DNA from: Isoetes taiwanensis
Lineage: Eukaryota; Streptophyta; Lycopodiopsida; Isoetales; Isoetaceae
Length of the DNA: 64,000 bases
Assembly: GCA_021234155.1 (NCBI GenBank)
Contig: JAJEKV010000014.1
Location: forward strand, 3,033,339 to 3,097,338
Reading direction: 5' to 3'
Below the pieces are notes generated by a model. It did not search any database. It was not told the origin of the DNA and was given only the letters and a program-made list of their open reading frames with translations. Both the position numbers and the translations under genes were made by a program. Below are positions 44,526 to 57,327 of the stretch, one piece after another (positions within the stretch are counted from its first letter, which is position 1; each line of letters starts with the position of its first letter).

Positions 44526-44890
44526 TGGTATCAGAGCCGGCTTGGAGGAAGGAGTGAGCACCACCGGATCTCTCCAATTCTTTTCGATTGATCAACTGGA
44601 GAGACGAGAGAGAGGAGAAGGGAGTTCGTCACCTTGAGCAGATCTTGCTGAGGTTTCTTGCATTAGAAGATCTCACAGCCGATTCTTGCTAGTTTTGCAA
44701 GAATCATGAGACCTTGCAGGGATTGCAACTTCTGAGTGCTTGGAGTCGTCATCTTGCTGCCCTGGTTTAGATTCTAGCACGAATTTGGTTTGAGCAATCC
44801 CAATGGCTGCAAGTAATGAACCCTGGAAATATTTCCAAAGATCCAAATCCTTGATGCTGACAATTACTTTACATGGAGAGATGCCCTTCA
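44526..44890 (+). other. Start of C2 internal region, cut by duplication junction
   Basis: Leader sequence of C2 that recurs at 57328-57689. At about 44891-44905 it joins G3 gene B sequence through ACATGGATG repeated twice. Confidence 0.8.
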
Positions 44891-44905
44891 AACATGGATG
44901 ACATG

Positions 44906-46200
44906 GATGACATGGTCAAACCTGTTGGGATCGGGTTGAGCATGCCTACCAAATCCCGAGTGTGATGAGCATGAATACTCCTTCTTAGCCTTGGGCTGAA
45001 TTTGGCGGATGACCGCTATTCTCTGTCCAACAGCGAGGGAAGGTAATACCTTATCGACTTGTCCCCGCCTTCTCTTGTTGATTCTTCGTCGGTTCCCGCA
45101 CTAGCTCTATGTCTTCCCGCATATTCATCGGCGTGAACCTCAAAGTGCCGGTCTCTGTGATCCTTATTGTTGATCGCGAGGCTTGTCGGGTTGATCTACG
45201 CCTCTTCTCTGGACACACTGTGGAAGGCTGGTGAAGAACTTCGACATCAAAATACTTGTGGACTTTGGCGGATCCCTATCCATTCTTGGATGGCGTGGGA
45301 ATTCTTCTTCGGAAGGCAGATCGAGATGTCATCAATTGCCTGGATCTTTGCTATATGCCTCGATCTGAAGTCGACTCCCTAGGTGTAAGTGTCGGCTTCT
45401 CTTACGTTGATTGGGAAGTGGGAAGCCTCCCGGTCGATAAACTCATCGAATCTGGTTGTTGCCGCAGAAGGTCGCGACAACTCATCAGCGTCACACTCCT
45501 TGGCTCTGCATTGGGGAGGTTCTAGATGTCACTCGGGGGCGGTACTCCTCGGCGGTGATGATGATGGGGGGCTAGGCTTGTGATACCTAGCGGCGGAGGA
45601 GCAATCTGTTGGTCTGCGAGGTCCTCGTCGAAAAGCCCGGATCTTCTGCCTCGCTTGTTGCCGCCTCCTGGTCGGGTTGAACTCGGCGTAGTCTTTGTCG
45701 TCCGAAGTCGAGCTCTTCGCCTTCGGCTCTTCCTTCTTGCTCCGATGATCTGCGCAAGAGGAGCCGACTATCCGTTGAATAGGCTAGGGGTCTACATCCA
45801 TGGCCTAGATAGAGGGGTTCCCTAATTGGGTTTTGGGCACGGTTGAGAGAGAAAGATGGCTATGGCAAAGATAGGAGAAATATTTCCCTATTAACCGTCA
45901 TGACCATGTGGTGCAGCATCCTAGCAACCTTGTTGTTCGTGCCAGCAATATTCGGGACATCACCCAAAGTGCTTGGAGGGATTGCTTAGGAAACAAAATA
46001 TCATGTACAAGGGGAAGTTGTACTAAGGATGGTCTTACCCTAGCTTGGAACTTCGGTCATGACTTCTGATAGGATGGGGTTGCTTGCAAGGTGGCTTGGA
46101 TGTCTATCTCCTTCCTCGAAAACTGCAAAAATGGCATTGATGTCGACCTCTCACCACATGAGCAGCACCGGCCCGCACCGTGAATCTTTGGAGTTGCCAT
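44906..46200 (-). pseudogene. G3 accessory gene B, second copy (3' truncated)
   Basis: Start ATG at 46200, matching 32683. The C-terminal end is missing because the duplication begins inside the gene. Frames are broken more than in the first copy, mainly at CAG/CTG positions. Confidence 0.75.
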
Positions 46201-46282
46201 TGATCTTGACTGAATGGGACTAGCAAAAATCGCTTTAAGGCTGGGAGCAAACCTGTAAGATGCTAACTGAGATATGGGGGGT

Positions 46283-46292
46283 CTATTTATAG
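46283..46292 (-). promoter_or_regulatory. TATA box of gene B, second copy
   Basis: CTATAAATAG, same placement as 32766-32775. Confidence 0.55.
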
Positions 46293-46485
46293 GAAAAGGG
46301 GAAAACCCTAATTTTTGGAAAACTTGAAAAATTTTTAGGGTTTGGCAAATCTCACCTATTTTGAGGTCTAAATGAGGATTTGAAGCCTAATCTGAGGGTA
46401 TGAGGATGAATAAGACTATCTAATGAACCTACTGCGACAAATTTGAGGTCAATTGGAGGTGGCATGAAAGAGATAATGCTAAAAA

Positions 46486-46552
46486 TACTCACTGTGCGCG
46501 CTAGAAAGCTGACCTAAAATTTAGGTCGAGGTCCTGGCGCATACCGTGAGTA
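46486..46552 (-). repeat. Nested palindrome unit 1, second copy
   Basis: Same structure as 32969-33035, with the left arm reading TACTCACTGTGCGCGC. Confidence 0.85.
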
Positions 46553-46688
46553 ATTTGGCCCTATTTGGTCAAAACTTATCTAAACAGGATGAACTAAAGG
46601 TCAAAACATGATGGTCTCACCGAGATATGCAAGATTGACCCCTTACTTGGCCGGTTTGGAGATGGTTAGGACCCTTTTTGATGCTAAA

Positions 46689-46755
46689 TACTCACGGTGT
46701 GCGCCTGGGGCCTGACCTAAAATTTAGGTCGATGCTCTGGCGCATACCATGAGTA
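46689..46755 (-). repeat. Nested palindrome unit 2, second copy
   Basis: Identical in structure to 33172-33238. Confidence 0.85.
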
Positions 46756-46890
46756 ATTTCCCACTCCCTGACCAATGAAGTCCATTTTAACTAAAACAAA
46801 AAGCAAATACTACTAATTCAACCTTATCAACAACATTTATGCACTTAGAACTTGTTACTTTTCATTTACAAAATTTATTATTTACAAGAA

Positions 46891-48172
46891 CTAGCATTCT
46901 CCTTTTATGAGACTTGCCAATTGCATGTCCTTGGTCATTAATGTCACTCTCTTGGCGTGCAAAGTGCACGCCCTCGAGTCTTCAAAGTGCTGCACCAACG
47001 TTTGCTCTGCTGCCTCCTGTAAAGCTAGCAGCATTTCACCCGTGACTTTCATGCTTTTGTCGAATTCTTGTACGACCTCCTTCACGAGCCTGGCGAATGG
47101 TGCTCGGGGGATGAGAAGGCCATAACTTCTCTGGAAATGCCGAATCTCTCGGACTGCTTGCGCCAGTCTCGACCCGGGCTTCTCGCTATTGGCTTCTTTG
47201 GTGGTATCGGCTTCACTAGGGGCGGCTTGATAGTCTTCTTCTTAGATGGCCATCCTCCCTCGATGAATGTTACTTTGTTTGCCTGATAGTAGGTGTTGTA
47301 GGCCTCTCACATCCGCATGTACTCCTTGTAAGCCTTGAGTTTCTTCTGGTAGACCCTGAGATGGTCGACCACATATGACTCCCGTGCAGGTCGGGTCGGC
47401 TTCTTCGGATCTTTCTCCTTCTCCCACGTGGGGTATGGTGGGGGTACATGTATCTGGTGATCCTCAGCCGTCTGACCCTCGTCCGCCGGTTTTGAGGAGC
47501 TCCCTACCTCTTGATCTCTTCTTGGGGAGGGCTCGTAATCTTCGTCATCCTCGTCGTCAGAGGATGGGGGCTGGTCGGGCTGCCGTTCTTTGATGACGAT
47601 TTTGACCATCGGTGTCTTCTTCAATTTTCTCTTGGGCTCCTCCTTGCCCTTCCCTTTGAGCTTCTTCCTTACCTCCGCCTCCTGTTCTTCCAACTTCCTT
47701 TTCTTCTTGGCCTTTCTCCTCTTGATGCGTCGTAACTTCGTCTTTTGTATTTGGATCCAGGCCTTGACTTCTTCTTCGAGGGGTGGGTTGGGAGAGGGCT
47801 CATACATTAGATCTGCTTGTTGGCGGCTTTGCTCTGTTACGCCTTCTCACGCTCTAGTATCTCCTCCTCGATCTTCGAACACTCTGCGAGTTTCTTCATC
47901 CATCGATCCCTCGGATCCGGTCTACGGTTCTTCATCTAACCACTGGTTGATGAAGTTGGCCAGCTCATCTAATGATTTCTGCCTGGACTCCTCTGATGTT
48001 GAGGCCTCCTCGCTTGATCCCTTTGACTCGTCAGAAGTAATCTCCTCCGCTGACGAAAGTTGTTCTCCTCTTGCGAAAGCTTGCTCTCGAAGCAGTTGCT
48101 GAATTCTCCTCCTGTCTTGGCCCCCTTTAGCTGGCGATCGATACTTGCGTGCGATGTTTTGGTGCGCGCCAT
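46891..48172 (-). CDS. G3 accessory gene A: histone H3/CENH3-like protein (copy 2, histone fold intact)
   Basis: Start ATG 48172 reads [10 protein letters not shown], the opening of H3 and plant CENH3 tails. The last 97 codons (47184-46894) are one open frame with every part of an H3 fold: alpha-[10 protein letters not shown], alpha-1 [15 protein letters not shown], alpha-2 [19 protein letters not shown], the Cys and His of CTLHAKRV, loop 2 and alpha-3 [16 protein letters not shown]. About half the residues match canonical H3 by eye. LLIP-APF, REIRHFQ and LLALQEAAE lean toward plant CENH3, but loop 1 has canonical H3 length and lacks the CENH3 extension. The intervening tail of about 330 residues is far longer than usual. 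Breaks: frame disturbance near 47800-48100, an in-frame TGA near 47308, and a one-base shift near 47185. Probably nuclear and possibly nucleosomal. Confidence 0.9.
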
Positions 48173-48274
48173 ACTTTACTTCAAGTCAATCGGAACTCTG
48201 GCGCCTAAAAATCGCCTCAAAATCCGGGAGTTAACTTCTAAGCAGAGAATCTACAAATGAGAAGGGTTTGGGTG

Positions 48275-48284
48275 CTATTTATAG
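48275..48284 (-). promoter_or_regulatory. TATA box of gene A, second copy
   Basis: CTATAAATAG, about 103 bases before ATG 48172. Confidence 0.55.
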
Positions 48285-48385
48285 TTTTGGTAAATTTTAG
48301 GTCAAATTTTAAGTTGCTCATTTTCTTGAATAAAGACACATATTAACTTAAAACATGTACTTTTTTAGAGTTTTCTAAGTACAAT

Positions 48386-48452
48386 TACTCACGGTGCGCG
48401 CTAGAGGGCTGACCTAAAATTTAGGTCAAGGCTCTGGCGCATACCATGAGTA
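48386..48452 (-). repeat. Nested palindrome unit 3, second copy
   Basis: Arms TACTCACGGTGCGCGC and GCGCATACCATGAGTA with the inner palindrome. Confidence 0.85.
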
Positions 48453-48585
48453 TTTTTGCATTTTTGACTTATAAATATATTCCTAGGGGTGTGATATACG
48501 AATCTAGCTAAAACTTACCTTAAAATTTGATCTAGCATCTTATCTTGTTCAAATTCATCAAGTTTGAAGGTGATTATGGTAAAGT

Positions 48586-48652
48586 TACTCACGGTGTGCG
48601 CCTGGGGCTTGCCCTAAAATTTAGGTCGATGCTCTGGCACATATCGTGAGCA
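48586..48652 (-). repeat. Nested palindrome unit 4, second copy
   Basis: Full-length arms (TACTCACGGTGTGCGC). The inner palindrome has one mismatch (GCCCTAAAATTTAGGTC). Confidence 0.85.
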
Positions 48653-48851
48653 ATTTTCACACTTGGTCAAAATTTAGTTCAACTGTTTAGTTTTTTCTTG
48701 GTTTTCAATCCTTCTAACTGTTACTAGCTTAGCATATGCTACAAAAAATGAGAAAAAAAAAATTTCCCACTTTTTCGAGGTTTGAGAATTCTACTAAAAT
48801 AGTACTACTGGGAGCATGGCCAGTGCTTTGCTCTTGGTCTCCAAGAACATA

Positions 48852-48863
48852 GCTCTGATACCA
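48852..48863 (-). other. G3 primer binding site (duplicated copy)
   Basis: TGGTATCAGAGC on the minus strand, one base inside the LTR end. It is complementary to initiator-Met tRNA. It marks the LTR at 48865-50348 as a 5' LTR. Confidence 0.88.
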
Positions 48864-48864
48864 C

Positions 48865-50348
48865 TGTGACATCCCCTAGTCATATACGGTGCACTCACCG
48901 TATACAAACAGGAGTTCATCCCCCATACCAGCTCCATGCTGATACAAGGCCCTCCACGTATCACTGCAACCTTGACGAGTTCCAGTGGGAAGAATGCAGG
49001 GGTCATTTTACCCTGTCTCCCTCAGGGCCTACCTAGATGCGGAAGCGTAACATACATGTAAGTATACATACATCAACATCACATGACCATCACGAAGGAT
49101 GGCTCACCACATATTTGCATAGACAAAGATCAGCACATCACATATGGAAGGTCTACCCAAGTTCAGACACAGGGATGGACTGACAAGCTTGGGTCTCCAG
49201 AGGTCAAACAGATAGAGTGCAATAACAGTGGAGTTGGCTGGTATAGGAACATGGCAATTGGGTGGTCCGCTCCATCCGCCCCTCATGTGCACACTTTGCA
49301 GAGTAGGTTGAAAGGTCTTGGGACTTGACTGTAACCCGCCGGATGCATAGCCAGAGGGGCTACTCCTGGGTTGCATCTCCCCAGTTTCGATGGGGCAGGT
49401 AGGGATTGCTCCCACCAGAGGCTGGTATGCTGACTCAAGGTGACTAGAGGGCCACTGCCCGTACTCGACTGAGTAATCCCCGATAGGCTTTACTACCAGA
49501 GGGACGTGATCATGAGCCAGGACATGAACCTCCTTGTAAGCCAGTCTGGTCCCTCCACCCACAACCAGGTGTGGTTCTTGTATACAGGCCGAATTTAATA
49601 GTGCATTAAAGAGGACTAGCTAGGAGCATCAAACTACTAGGCTTTTAGGGCCTCTACCCCCCTTCCCAATACAATGATTCCACAGAGATCATCATTACAT
49701 ACATATCATAGAAGAACTAAAGAACAAGATTTAATCTAAATCACAGAAGTTAGGTTCTTTAGTTATGGCTTGATATCTAGAGGTCTAGATGGCTGCTATG
49801 GGCAATTCAATAGGCTAAACCTACTTACTCTATGCCTGAAAGGCGGATTAGACTATTGAATTGGCAAAATACCTGATCCCTGGCTTGCTCCTCCCCCTGA
49901 GCAGCGTCCATCTTTAAACCGCTTGAAGATGAAGCCGAAAGGAAAGGCGATGAGCTAGGTCAAAACAGACTTTGGGAGCTAAGATTGGCTCTTGGAGCAA
50001 GCGAAATGGAGCTCTAGAAGGCTGTGGACGAAAATGGAAAGTTAGGTTTTGGATACCTTACATAGGCTATAAGTTAGGGCTAGGGTTTCCATCAACCCTT
50101 GAGATCATGCCACTTGCTCTTGGGGAGTAAGTGGATGTAGCCCCCACTTGGCCCACTTGCCCACTTATATTTAAGTGGGCTAAAGTGCACACATGAATAA
50201 ATGTGCACACACTTGCAAATTGCCCCCTAGGGCACTACTTGCTTAGCTACACATCGGCGTACAAGTCAATCGGGATGGGCGTGTACCGTGTGGCGATGCG
50301 ATGCGATATACATCCCGGGGCCGTTATCTTTGTCTTTGGAACGTCACA
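48865..50348 (-). repeat. G3 5' LTR, second copy
   Basis: Its left part agrees well with the 3' LTR at 19323. Its right end (about 50260-50340) is disturbed at CAG/CTG sites. It is followed by AATAC and Helitron sequence, as in copy 1. Confidence 0.9.
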
Positions 50349-52150
50349 AATACATGATTATTTAAAGGCACGCTATCTATTAGCAATGGAGGTGGCATGG
50401 AGAACAATGTCATATGACATAACAAATAAGTCTCCTGTCGTTAAATGTCTGCCTCTGCATCTGCCACATTTGAACACGAGGTCATTGTTGGATCGATACT
50501 TCTTGTATCCTCTGGATCTCGAGTTTGATGCTTCACATACATTTAGTATTATGAACAATATACGTTGATTATATATAATTCAGTATTGGCAATTGAATCT
50601 GGAACCTATACAGAACAAGAGAGGGAGGGGTTCATGAGAAACATTGTCAAGAGAAGGGTAAGGCAGCCAGTTGTATGTAGGATTTGCCTTGGATAGGAGA
50701 AGCATTTTATTTAAGTCAAATCTTGTTGCATCGCCCCGCAATAACATGCGATGAGTTGACGTCAATGAGCAATGTGAAACGTATCACCAAGCTGCAGAAA
50801 TAGAAGGCTTGCTTGCAACACAGTCATGAAAGAAGCAGTTTCTCTATCACTAAGTCCCACACGGCTGCGATTTCTTTTTGCCATGCTACTGCTCAATCAA
50901 AGTCCAGCAGTGGAGCTATGTACCAGATTCAAAATAACAATGAGTATTGGCCTATTAGATGAATATCCAAATGATGAAGTGATTGCATTTAGTGAATCCC
51001 TTCATCTAATCAACAATATTCTAACACAACATAGTACTAACATCATGGCATTCGGTCCAACTACATCCTTGTCTTGGAAGAAACGCCATGCACGAACTAC
51101 AAAAATTTTCCAACCATCAGAGGTACTTAGATAAAGTGGTGCAAATGACAAGCGTAATGAATACTGACCAACATGAAATATATAGCTTTATTCAAGAATA
51201 GTTAGAAATATTAGAAAGCAGCCAAGCTATATTCATCGATGGAAAGGCCGGCAGAGGAAAAACATTCTTGCTAAATTGTGTATGCTTGTCTACATGAGGC
51301 AACCAACATATAGCACTCCCTTGCGGTACAACAACATTAGCGGCGGCTCTTCAGTGTCCAGGAGGACGAACGGTGCATTCGCTGTTCCAAATCCATGTGG
51401 AAATAATGCGAGACTTCACTCAATGATAGAACATGATTCCAGAGCAGCGGACCTGCTCATTGCATTCAAAGTCATTATATGGGATGAATTTCCAATGGCC
51501 AACAAAGTTGTAATAGAAAGCGTTGATCATCTATTGCAATGACTATGCAGCAATGCTCTTTCGTTCGGAGGCAATTTCATCGCCTTGGGAGATTTCAGAC
51601 AGGTAGCGCATGTTGTCAAGGGAGGAGGTAGAAATGCGTCATATAATGCATCTATAAAATCCTCTCCACTCTGGCAAAGTTTTCATGTGTTCAGATTAGA
51701 ATAACCAATATGCAAAATTCTGGAATACCCAATCATGATCTAAGCTTACAGAGGCGCTTATATGTCATAATATGAAATGACTAGATATGGGAAAGTGGTC
51801 TCGTAAAAATGCAAGAGTTATGGTTGTTTCAATGCACGCAAAATTTATGATGATAAAGTATAGATACACCAAGATTTTGATGCTGCACATACCAAATTTC
51901 AGAATGTATTTCTTTTTACTACCCAGAGAACCGACCTCGGATTCATATAGACGACGCTTATCCTCCGATTATCTTATGCAACCACCTTCAATACCACCAA
52001 GGATTAACGCTGATCGCATCATTATCCACTTACGCTACCGGCGTATTTGCATGGCCGCTATGCATTGCGCTTAGTCGACAAAGTGACAAGAGAAGATGCA
52101 CTCGCCTTACTTACCGTAAAAACACTATGAAGTACCCAAACATCACATAA
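50349..52150 (+). pseudogene. Helitron Rep/helicase C-terminal half, second copy
   Basis: Carries DYLKARYLLAMEVAWRTMSY, LPLHLPHLN, Walker A GKAGRGKTFLLN, IIWDEFPM and GDFRQVAHVV. It lacks the 340-base segment between the LWQSFHVFRL and SGIPNHD motifs that copy 1 has. Confidence 0.87.
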
Positions 52151-53735
52151 GAGTTATTATGTTGATAAATGAATGTTCTCTTCATTCTTTTTTCTATATA
52201 GGTCACGAAGAAAATAGAAGAATTAAATTGTCATATACGCATCTAACTTTTATGCTTATTCACAAGCATGTTTCTCGTATTGTTCGCAAATACTACTATC
52301 CCATATAAAAGTTGGAGTTGTCAGAATGAACAAGGAACAAGAGACGATCCATAAAGAGAGCACAAGTACCTAAACTACATCTCTTATTCCAAGTTAACAA
52401 AATGTACAAAATTGTGGGCCTTTTGTCCATATGAAAAGACAGAACCAAAAGACACGACAAGGATACTGTATAAATACATGTATAAACGTGAGCATCTGTT
52501 TTGTCCTAAGGCTAAGCTTACAGCTGTCGTATATAAGGTATATACCAATCGGGGACCTCTTCAAATAAAGATATGATAGATGACGTGGTTATTCAATTAC
52601 CATGATTCTCTATGCATCTTTTTGTGAGGTACAAAAAAGAAATGAATCAAGACAAAAGAAAATAACTAATGCTGGCGGCGCCTTAGTGGTCAAGCTTATT
52701 CAGAATCACATGACCCATCTGTGCCCAAACTAATCGACTATCAATGATGCCCATAAAAAAGGAAGAACAAAACGGATGGAGAGGAGAACACGAAAAATAT
52801 TCATCACGGTGGTAAAGCCATTAGTAATGGCCGACACCCACCTGTGCTCAAAACCCACCTGACCCTCGTGATGAACATAAAAAAAGGAAAAAGGAGGGAG
52901 AGTAATGAAAAGAACGCCCATCCTAATGACATCCTAGTGGCAAAGCCATTGGTACGGGCAATCCCCACTGTGCCCAAAATCCATTGAATGTTACCGGATG
53001 TCGGAACAAAAAAGGATGGAATAAATAATAGTTGAATCATGGTGGTCGGATTATAGGCCTATTCATCCACAAGTAAAACACGAGGCACAGTGCGGTTCAA
53101 CTTCGATGTTTCTTCAAGTAAGCTATCTCGCCTCAATTGGATACACATGTGCAGTCTTTAGCGATTCTAACCTATGTATAGCGAACTTAAAAGTTAACAT
53201 TTGTGGACAGTAATGATGAGTTTAGGATGTTAACAATGAGCTAACGACGTGTTTAATTTTGTCATCGTTAAAAAATATAGTGGATTTAATTGAACAAAGT
53301 TAGGAACATTATAATGGATCCAATTGAATAGCATGTAACCAAAGAGATGTTCATGGTATTCTTGGACTACAATAAATTTCTGTAAAATTAATACAGCACC
53401 CGCCTAGACAAACACACACAGATTTTTTTAATCTCTCTGATGTACATTCTACCCTCAACAAAAAAGGGGTATGGGTTATGTAAATTATAAGGCAATCATA
53501 AGACTTATCATATAACCTCTTTTGACACCTTAACTATATTTATTTGCAATATGCAAACAAAAACATCATGTTTTTGCAAACACTTTGCAATACAATTTTT
53601 ACGCTTTAGCTTATGTCATTATCCAATTTAGTTTTCACACACGTATTGCGAACATGTACATATTGTTGTCTATCATCAACGAGGATTGAAATAATCTTTC
53701 TCTTGAAAGAATAACAGGAAAATGCTTGAGCATTT
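52151..53735. other. Duplicate of 39011-40689, including damaged SINE trimer
   Basis: The SINE units are recognisable at 52671-53035 (CCTTAGTGGTCAAGC and later copies), shortened and altered compared with unit 1. No gene. Confidence 0.6.
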
Positions 53736-54990
53736 CCCAAATTTTAAATATGAAGGCAACGCTGGAGTCTTATCTTCCTTGCACCCCGAGCAAAAGTCCT
53801 GGGCGTGGGAGATGGGCGGTTCTGGGCGCAGCGGCAAATGGGTTAGGGTTGATGGAGACAGTACGCTCTTCTCTCCACCGGAACTGGGCCGCTAATCTAT
53901 TGCTTTCCCAACTCGATTGCTAAGTTAGGAAGGGAAACTTCACTGCTTTGTGGATTTGAGAAATTAGCAGGACGATCAGAAAGAGCATCTGTAGCTGGGC
54001 CTCACAATGATTCCTAAGCAATTAACGTGGTTATCTTTTTTCTTCGCTCTTCCGGCTGGAAGCATTATGTTCGCTCAAGATTATTTCGAAGGATTTGAAG
54101 ATTCGAAGGATCTTTCTTTATGGTCAAGTACATTTTTGAGCAAAAGACACACCCCAAATGACATAGATGTTCATAAGGTGGAGCAAGATTTTAAATGTTA
54201 GCTTATGGTGGCGAAGCTGCATTTCGGCAGTATATCTTTTTCCAAGTCCTCTTATAAGAGAAATTTTTCCTTTCCTTCACTCTTTCTTTCTATCGTAAAG
54301 GTCTGATTATATTTGGATGATAGTAAAGGCTCACACCGATTAGTTAAATTATGTGGATTACTACGGATTTGTTGGTGCAAATGGACAGAATTGCGTGTAT
54401 AATGGTGGCATGGCAAGATGGTGATGATTCCAACATTCTGCCTCTGCCTGTGCACTGCTATGCCCCGAGCGATCTTCTTTATGCTGATGCTTGACTGATT
54501 CTATACTGCTATGCCAAGAACCCTATGTTTATTTAGCTCTCGCTCTGCTCTGTGCATCGCTATGCCTGGGTGAATCTTTCATGTCGATGCTGATTGTTTT
54601 GGTACGACTATGCCAAGAACCTCATTCCATTTTGCTACCGCTATCCAGACAGAGCGTGTTTTCTTGGGTTTTTCCCAATATTTCGTGAGAATTTATAAAT
54701 CACTTATTTGGTTTGAGAATTTAGGGGCCTTTAATGGCTTATCTCGTATCACTTGGCCATAATATCCTGGGTTACTAGGTGGATGGTGGATTATGGTGCT
54801 TCATATAATAGGGCTTTGAGTCACATGTTTTCAAGACAAGAGATAAGATGTTGAGAACTCTTTAGTAATCTTCACTGGAAGAAAAGATTTGTGTTGTTGA
54901 AGCGACTATGATTTGATCCATGGGATCCCTTATGATGTATTACTTCCTATATGATTAATATAAAACTGCTCCTTCCAAAAAGAAAAAAAG
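53736..54990 (+). mobile_element. LINE-like retroposed block, second copy
   Basis: Duplicate of 40690-42006, ending TGCTCCTTCC and an A-rich tail. Here the frame at 54007-54201 opens with a signal-peptide-like MIPKQLTWLSFFFALPAGS and runs 64 codons. Copy 1 differs, so coding is doubtful. Confidence 0.45.
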
Positions 54991-57098
54991 GAAGCGAGCT
55001 TTACCAAATATTCCAATTGAAAAGTAGCTCGATGTGGCTTCAACACATAATATGCAAAGACCCAAAAACTTGGCTTAACATCAAATTCAGCTTTATACTA
55101 TAGAAAATTGGCCATTTTCTTGCAATTAGAACTCTCCGAACTTCCAGCATAAATAAAGCCCCTCTCCTCACCCCCCTCCTCCCAACCCTCACACGACCCT
55201 CTCATCTTTTCAAAAAGGGTGTATATTTAGGCAACCTTAATATGAGTGAAAATCAATATTTCAGAACTTCCTATTTAACAAGGTATGGATATAGGAGATG
55301 CCAAGTTATGAGGGAAGATAAAGAAGTTTCTATGTTTTGCACAAACTATGTTTGAACTCTCTAAAGGGTTGATATTTTGAAGGATATTTAACCCTTGTTG
55401 GCATGTGTAGTTCCTAAATGTTTTGGCTCTAAGAAAACTAGCCATCCAAAACGCTTCCAAAAAAAACATTTAAAGCCCTTAATGTGCTTTTTGCCTTTAG
55501 CCATGTCAATAACCAAGTTCGTTTCTCATTGTGTCCATAGCCATGTTATCGGGAAAAGCTATGCATACTATTCATCCCAGATTAGATAGTCAGTGTTAGT
55601 GGGCACCTTTCTTGGAGAATAACACGATGCAACCAACTCCTAAAGCACTCCAAGCTTTTCTCCACTACGTTTTGATTCTCAAATAAAGAGTAAATACACA
55701 CTGAAAGGCAGAACCACAAGACCGACTTGATAAAAGATGCAAAAATAGTTATGATAATTAGCGCATTGAATGTTTCGTAATAAAAATATAATTGTCTATA
55801 AGAACTAAGTTCTATGGACACGTTTATGTAAGAACATGATTCCAACTTTCATAACCTCCACTCACATCTTCAAGGCTCCTCGTCTTTCTCCATCTTGCTT
55901 ATTTGGAAACATGTGAAGGATTCTGTTTTCTAATACTTGTTAACAACTACTATGATATTTGGACATAACATCAATATTTTAGCATTCCCCATAAACTAAT
56001 TTATATCTAAAGTAGTGGCTTGTGAATAAGACTCTAGGAGAGGAAGGAGAAAGTGGAATTCTTGATAAGGTCTATAATATGTACATACAACTAGTAGCTT
56101 TTCCTTTTTTGCTTTTTTTTTTTCTGAAGGACAAAGATTATTTGGCTTTCAGGTAAATCCTCAAAGCCCTATAGTAGACATACACAATTGCCTTTGAAAT
56201 AATACAATCAGTAACGTTCTTCACCTTTGGATGATTTTATTCAATTTTAATTCAATCCATTGGATCCATAACCTTTATGGACACATGTCCTATGTCCCTG
56301 TAAACCATATAACTTGATACAATATGCATAGAACCCAATTATTAAAAATTGATACCTTGAGGTATTTGACGGGAAAAAAAATTAAGAACGATAATAAGTG
56401 TATCCACAATATATTTTAATATAATCATTAACCTTTATAGTATAGATGCCAATCGTAGGTACTCATTGAGTTGTAGCTCATACATAAGGCCATCCACTAA
56501 AAATAAGTGTGTTTCTAGCCCATACATATGGCAATCCACCAGAATAAGTATGTACAATATGAAAAAATGGCGTCTAGTTTTCTATTGTATCCAACTACTA
56601 GGAATCACAATCTTATCAATCCAATCACCCAATTAAATGAATGTTGAAATTTAAGGTAGCTTGTTCACCATCACTGGAACTTAAAAAGATTTATATGCAA
56701 TATAGGTAATCACTGCCAATCGAGTGTTAAGTTAAATTTTGATCTTTTAACGAAATTTATATTCACACCACTAGTTTAGTTGGCTTATAGTTACTAAATT
56801 TCATTAAGAATTATTTAGCTCTTTAATCAAAACTTTGTCTTCGCATTGTATCCAGTGTCAATAGCAAAATTACCCAAAGCTAACCAAAATAAAAAATAAC
56901 ACCAAAAGTTGTGTGCCACCTCCATAGATGTCACTAGTTTGATATACTTATGCCTTGACTAGCTTAGACTAACTTAACCAGACACAAAGAACATATGTAT
57001 TGGTATCTTTTAACCAAGACTTTAGTTGCATATGCAAACGGTTTCTATTAAGGTAGCTTAATCTAAATTTTACTAACTTTAGTGTAATTAAAGTTAAT
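54991..57098. other. AT-rich DNA, duplicate of 42007-44295
   Basis: No gene. It includes the poly(T) tract at 56103-56132. The TSD before C2 is disturbed here (TTAAT then CGTTA, where unit 1 has TTAAC then TGTTA). Confidence 0.5.
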
Positions 57099-57327
57099 CG
57101 TTAGCCACATGTCATATGGCTTATTATGATGACTCAAAGATTTTGGCTAGGTTAGCCTTTATTGGCGGTGACTCACTATTATGATGTGATCACCTATTAT
57201 GATGACATGGCCTATCTATAGCGTGCTATGGTCACGTTAGGTTAGGGTCTTCTATTTGTGATGTGACGCCCTCCGTGTTCCTTTCTCTTGGTTCTTCAAT
57301 TCATCTTTTCACCATAGGGACTTTACA
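57099..57327 (+). repeat. C2 5' LTR (copy in duplication unit 2)
   Basis: About 229 bp, aligning with 44296-44525 and 61689-61916. TATTATGATGACTCA-type repeats are in its first half. Confidence 0.85.

Larger units (their letters stand above)
31381..44890. repeat. Tandem duplication, unit 1 (about 13.5 kb)
   Basis: It runs from inside G3 gene B to about 365 bases into copia C2. It contains the rest of gene B, gene A, the G3 5' LTR, the Helitron right half, the SINE trimer, the LINE-like block and the C2 5' LTR. All recur in the same order in unit 2, offset by 13525 bases at the left edge. Confidence 0.93.

Noticed and set aside
44313-44591. 92-codon frame with repeated MMTHLIM-type residues
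   Set aside because: Produced by the tandem repeats in the short C2 LTR and runs through the primer site.
46907-47125. Plus-strand frames opposite the histone fold (also 33404-33619)
   Set aside because: Shadows; the minus-strand frame matches H3 residue by residue over the whole fold.
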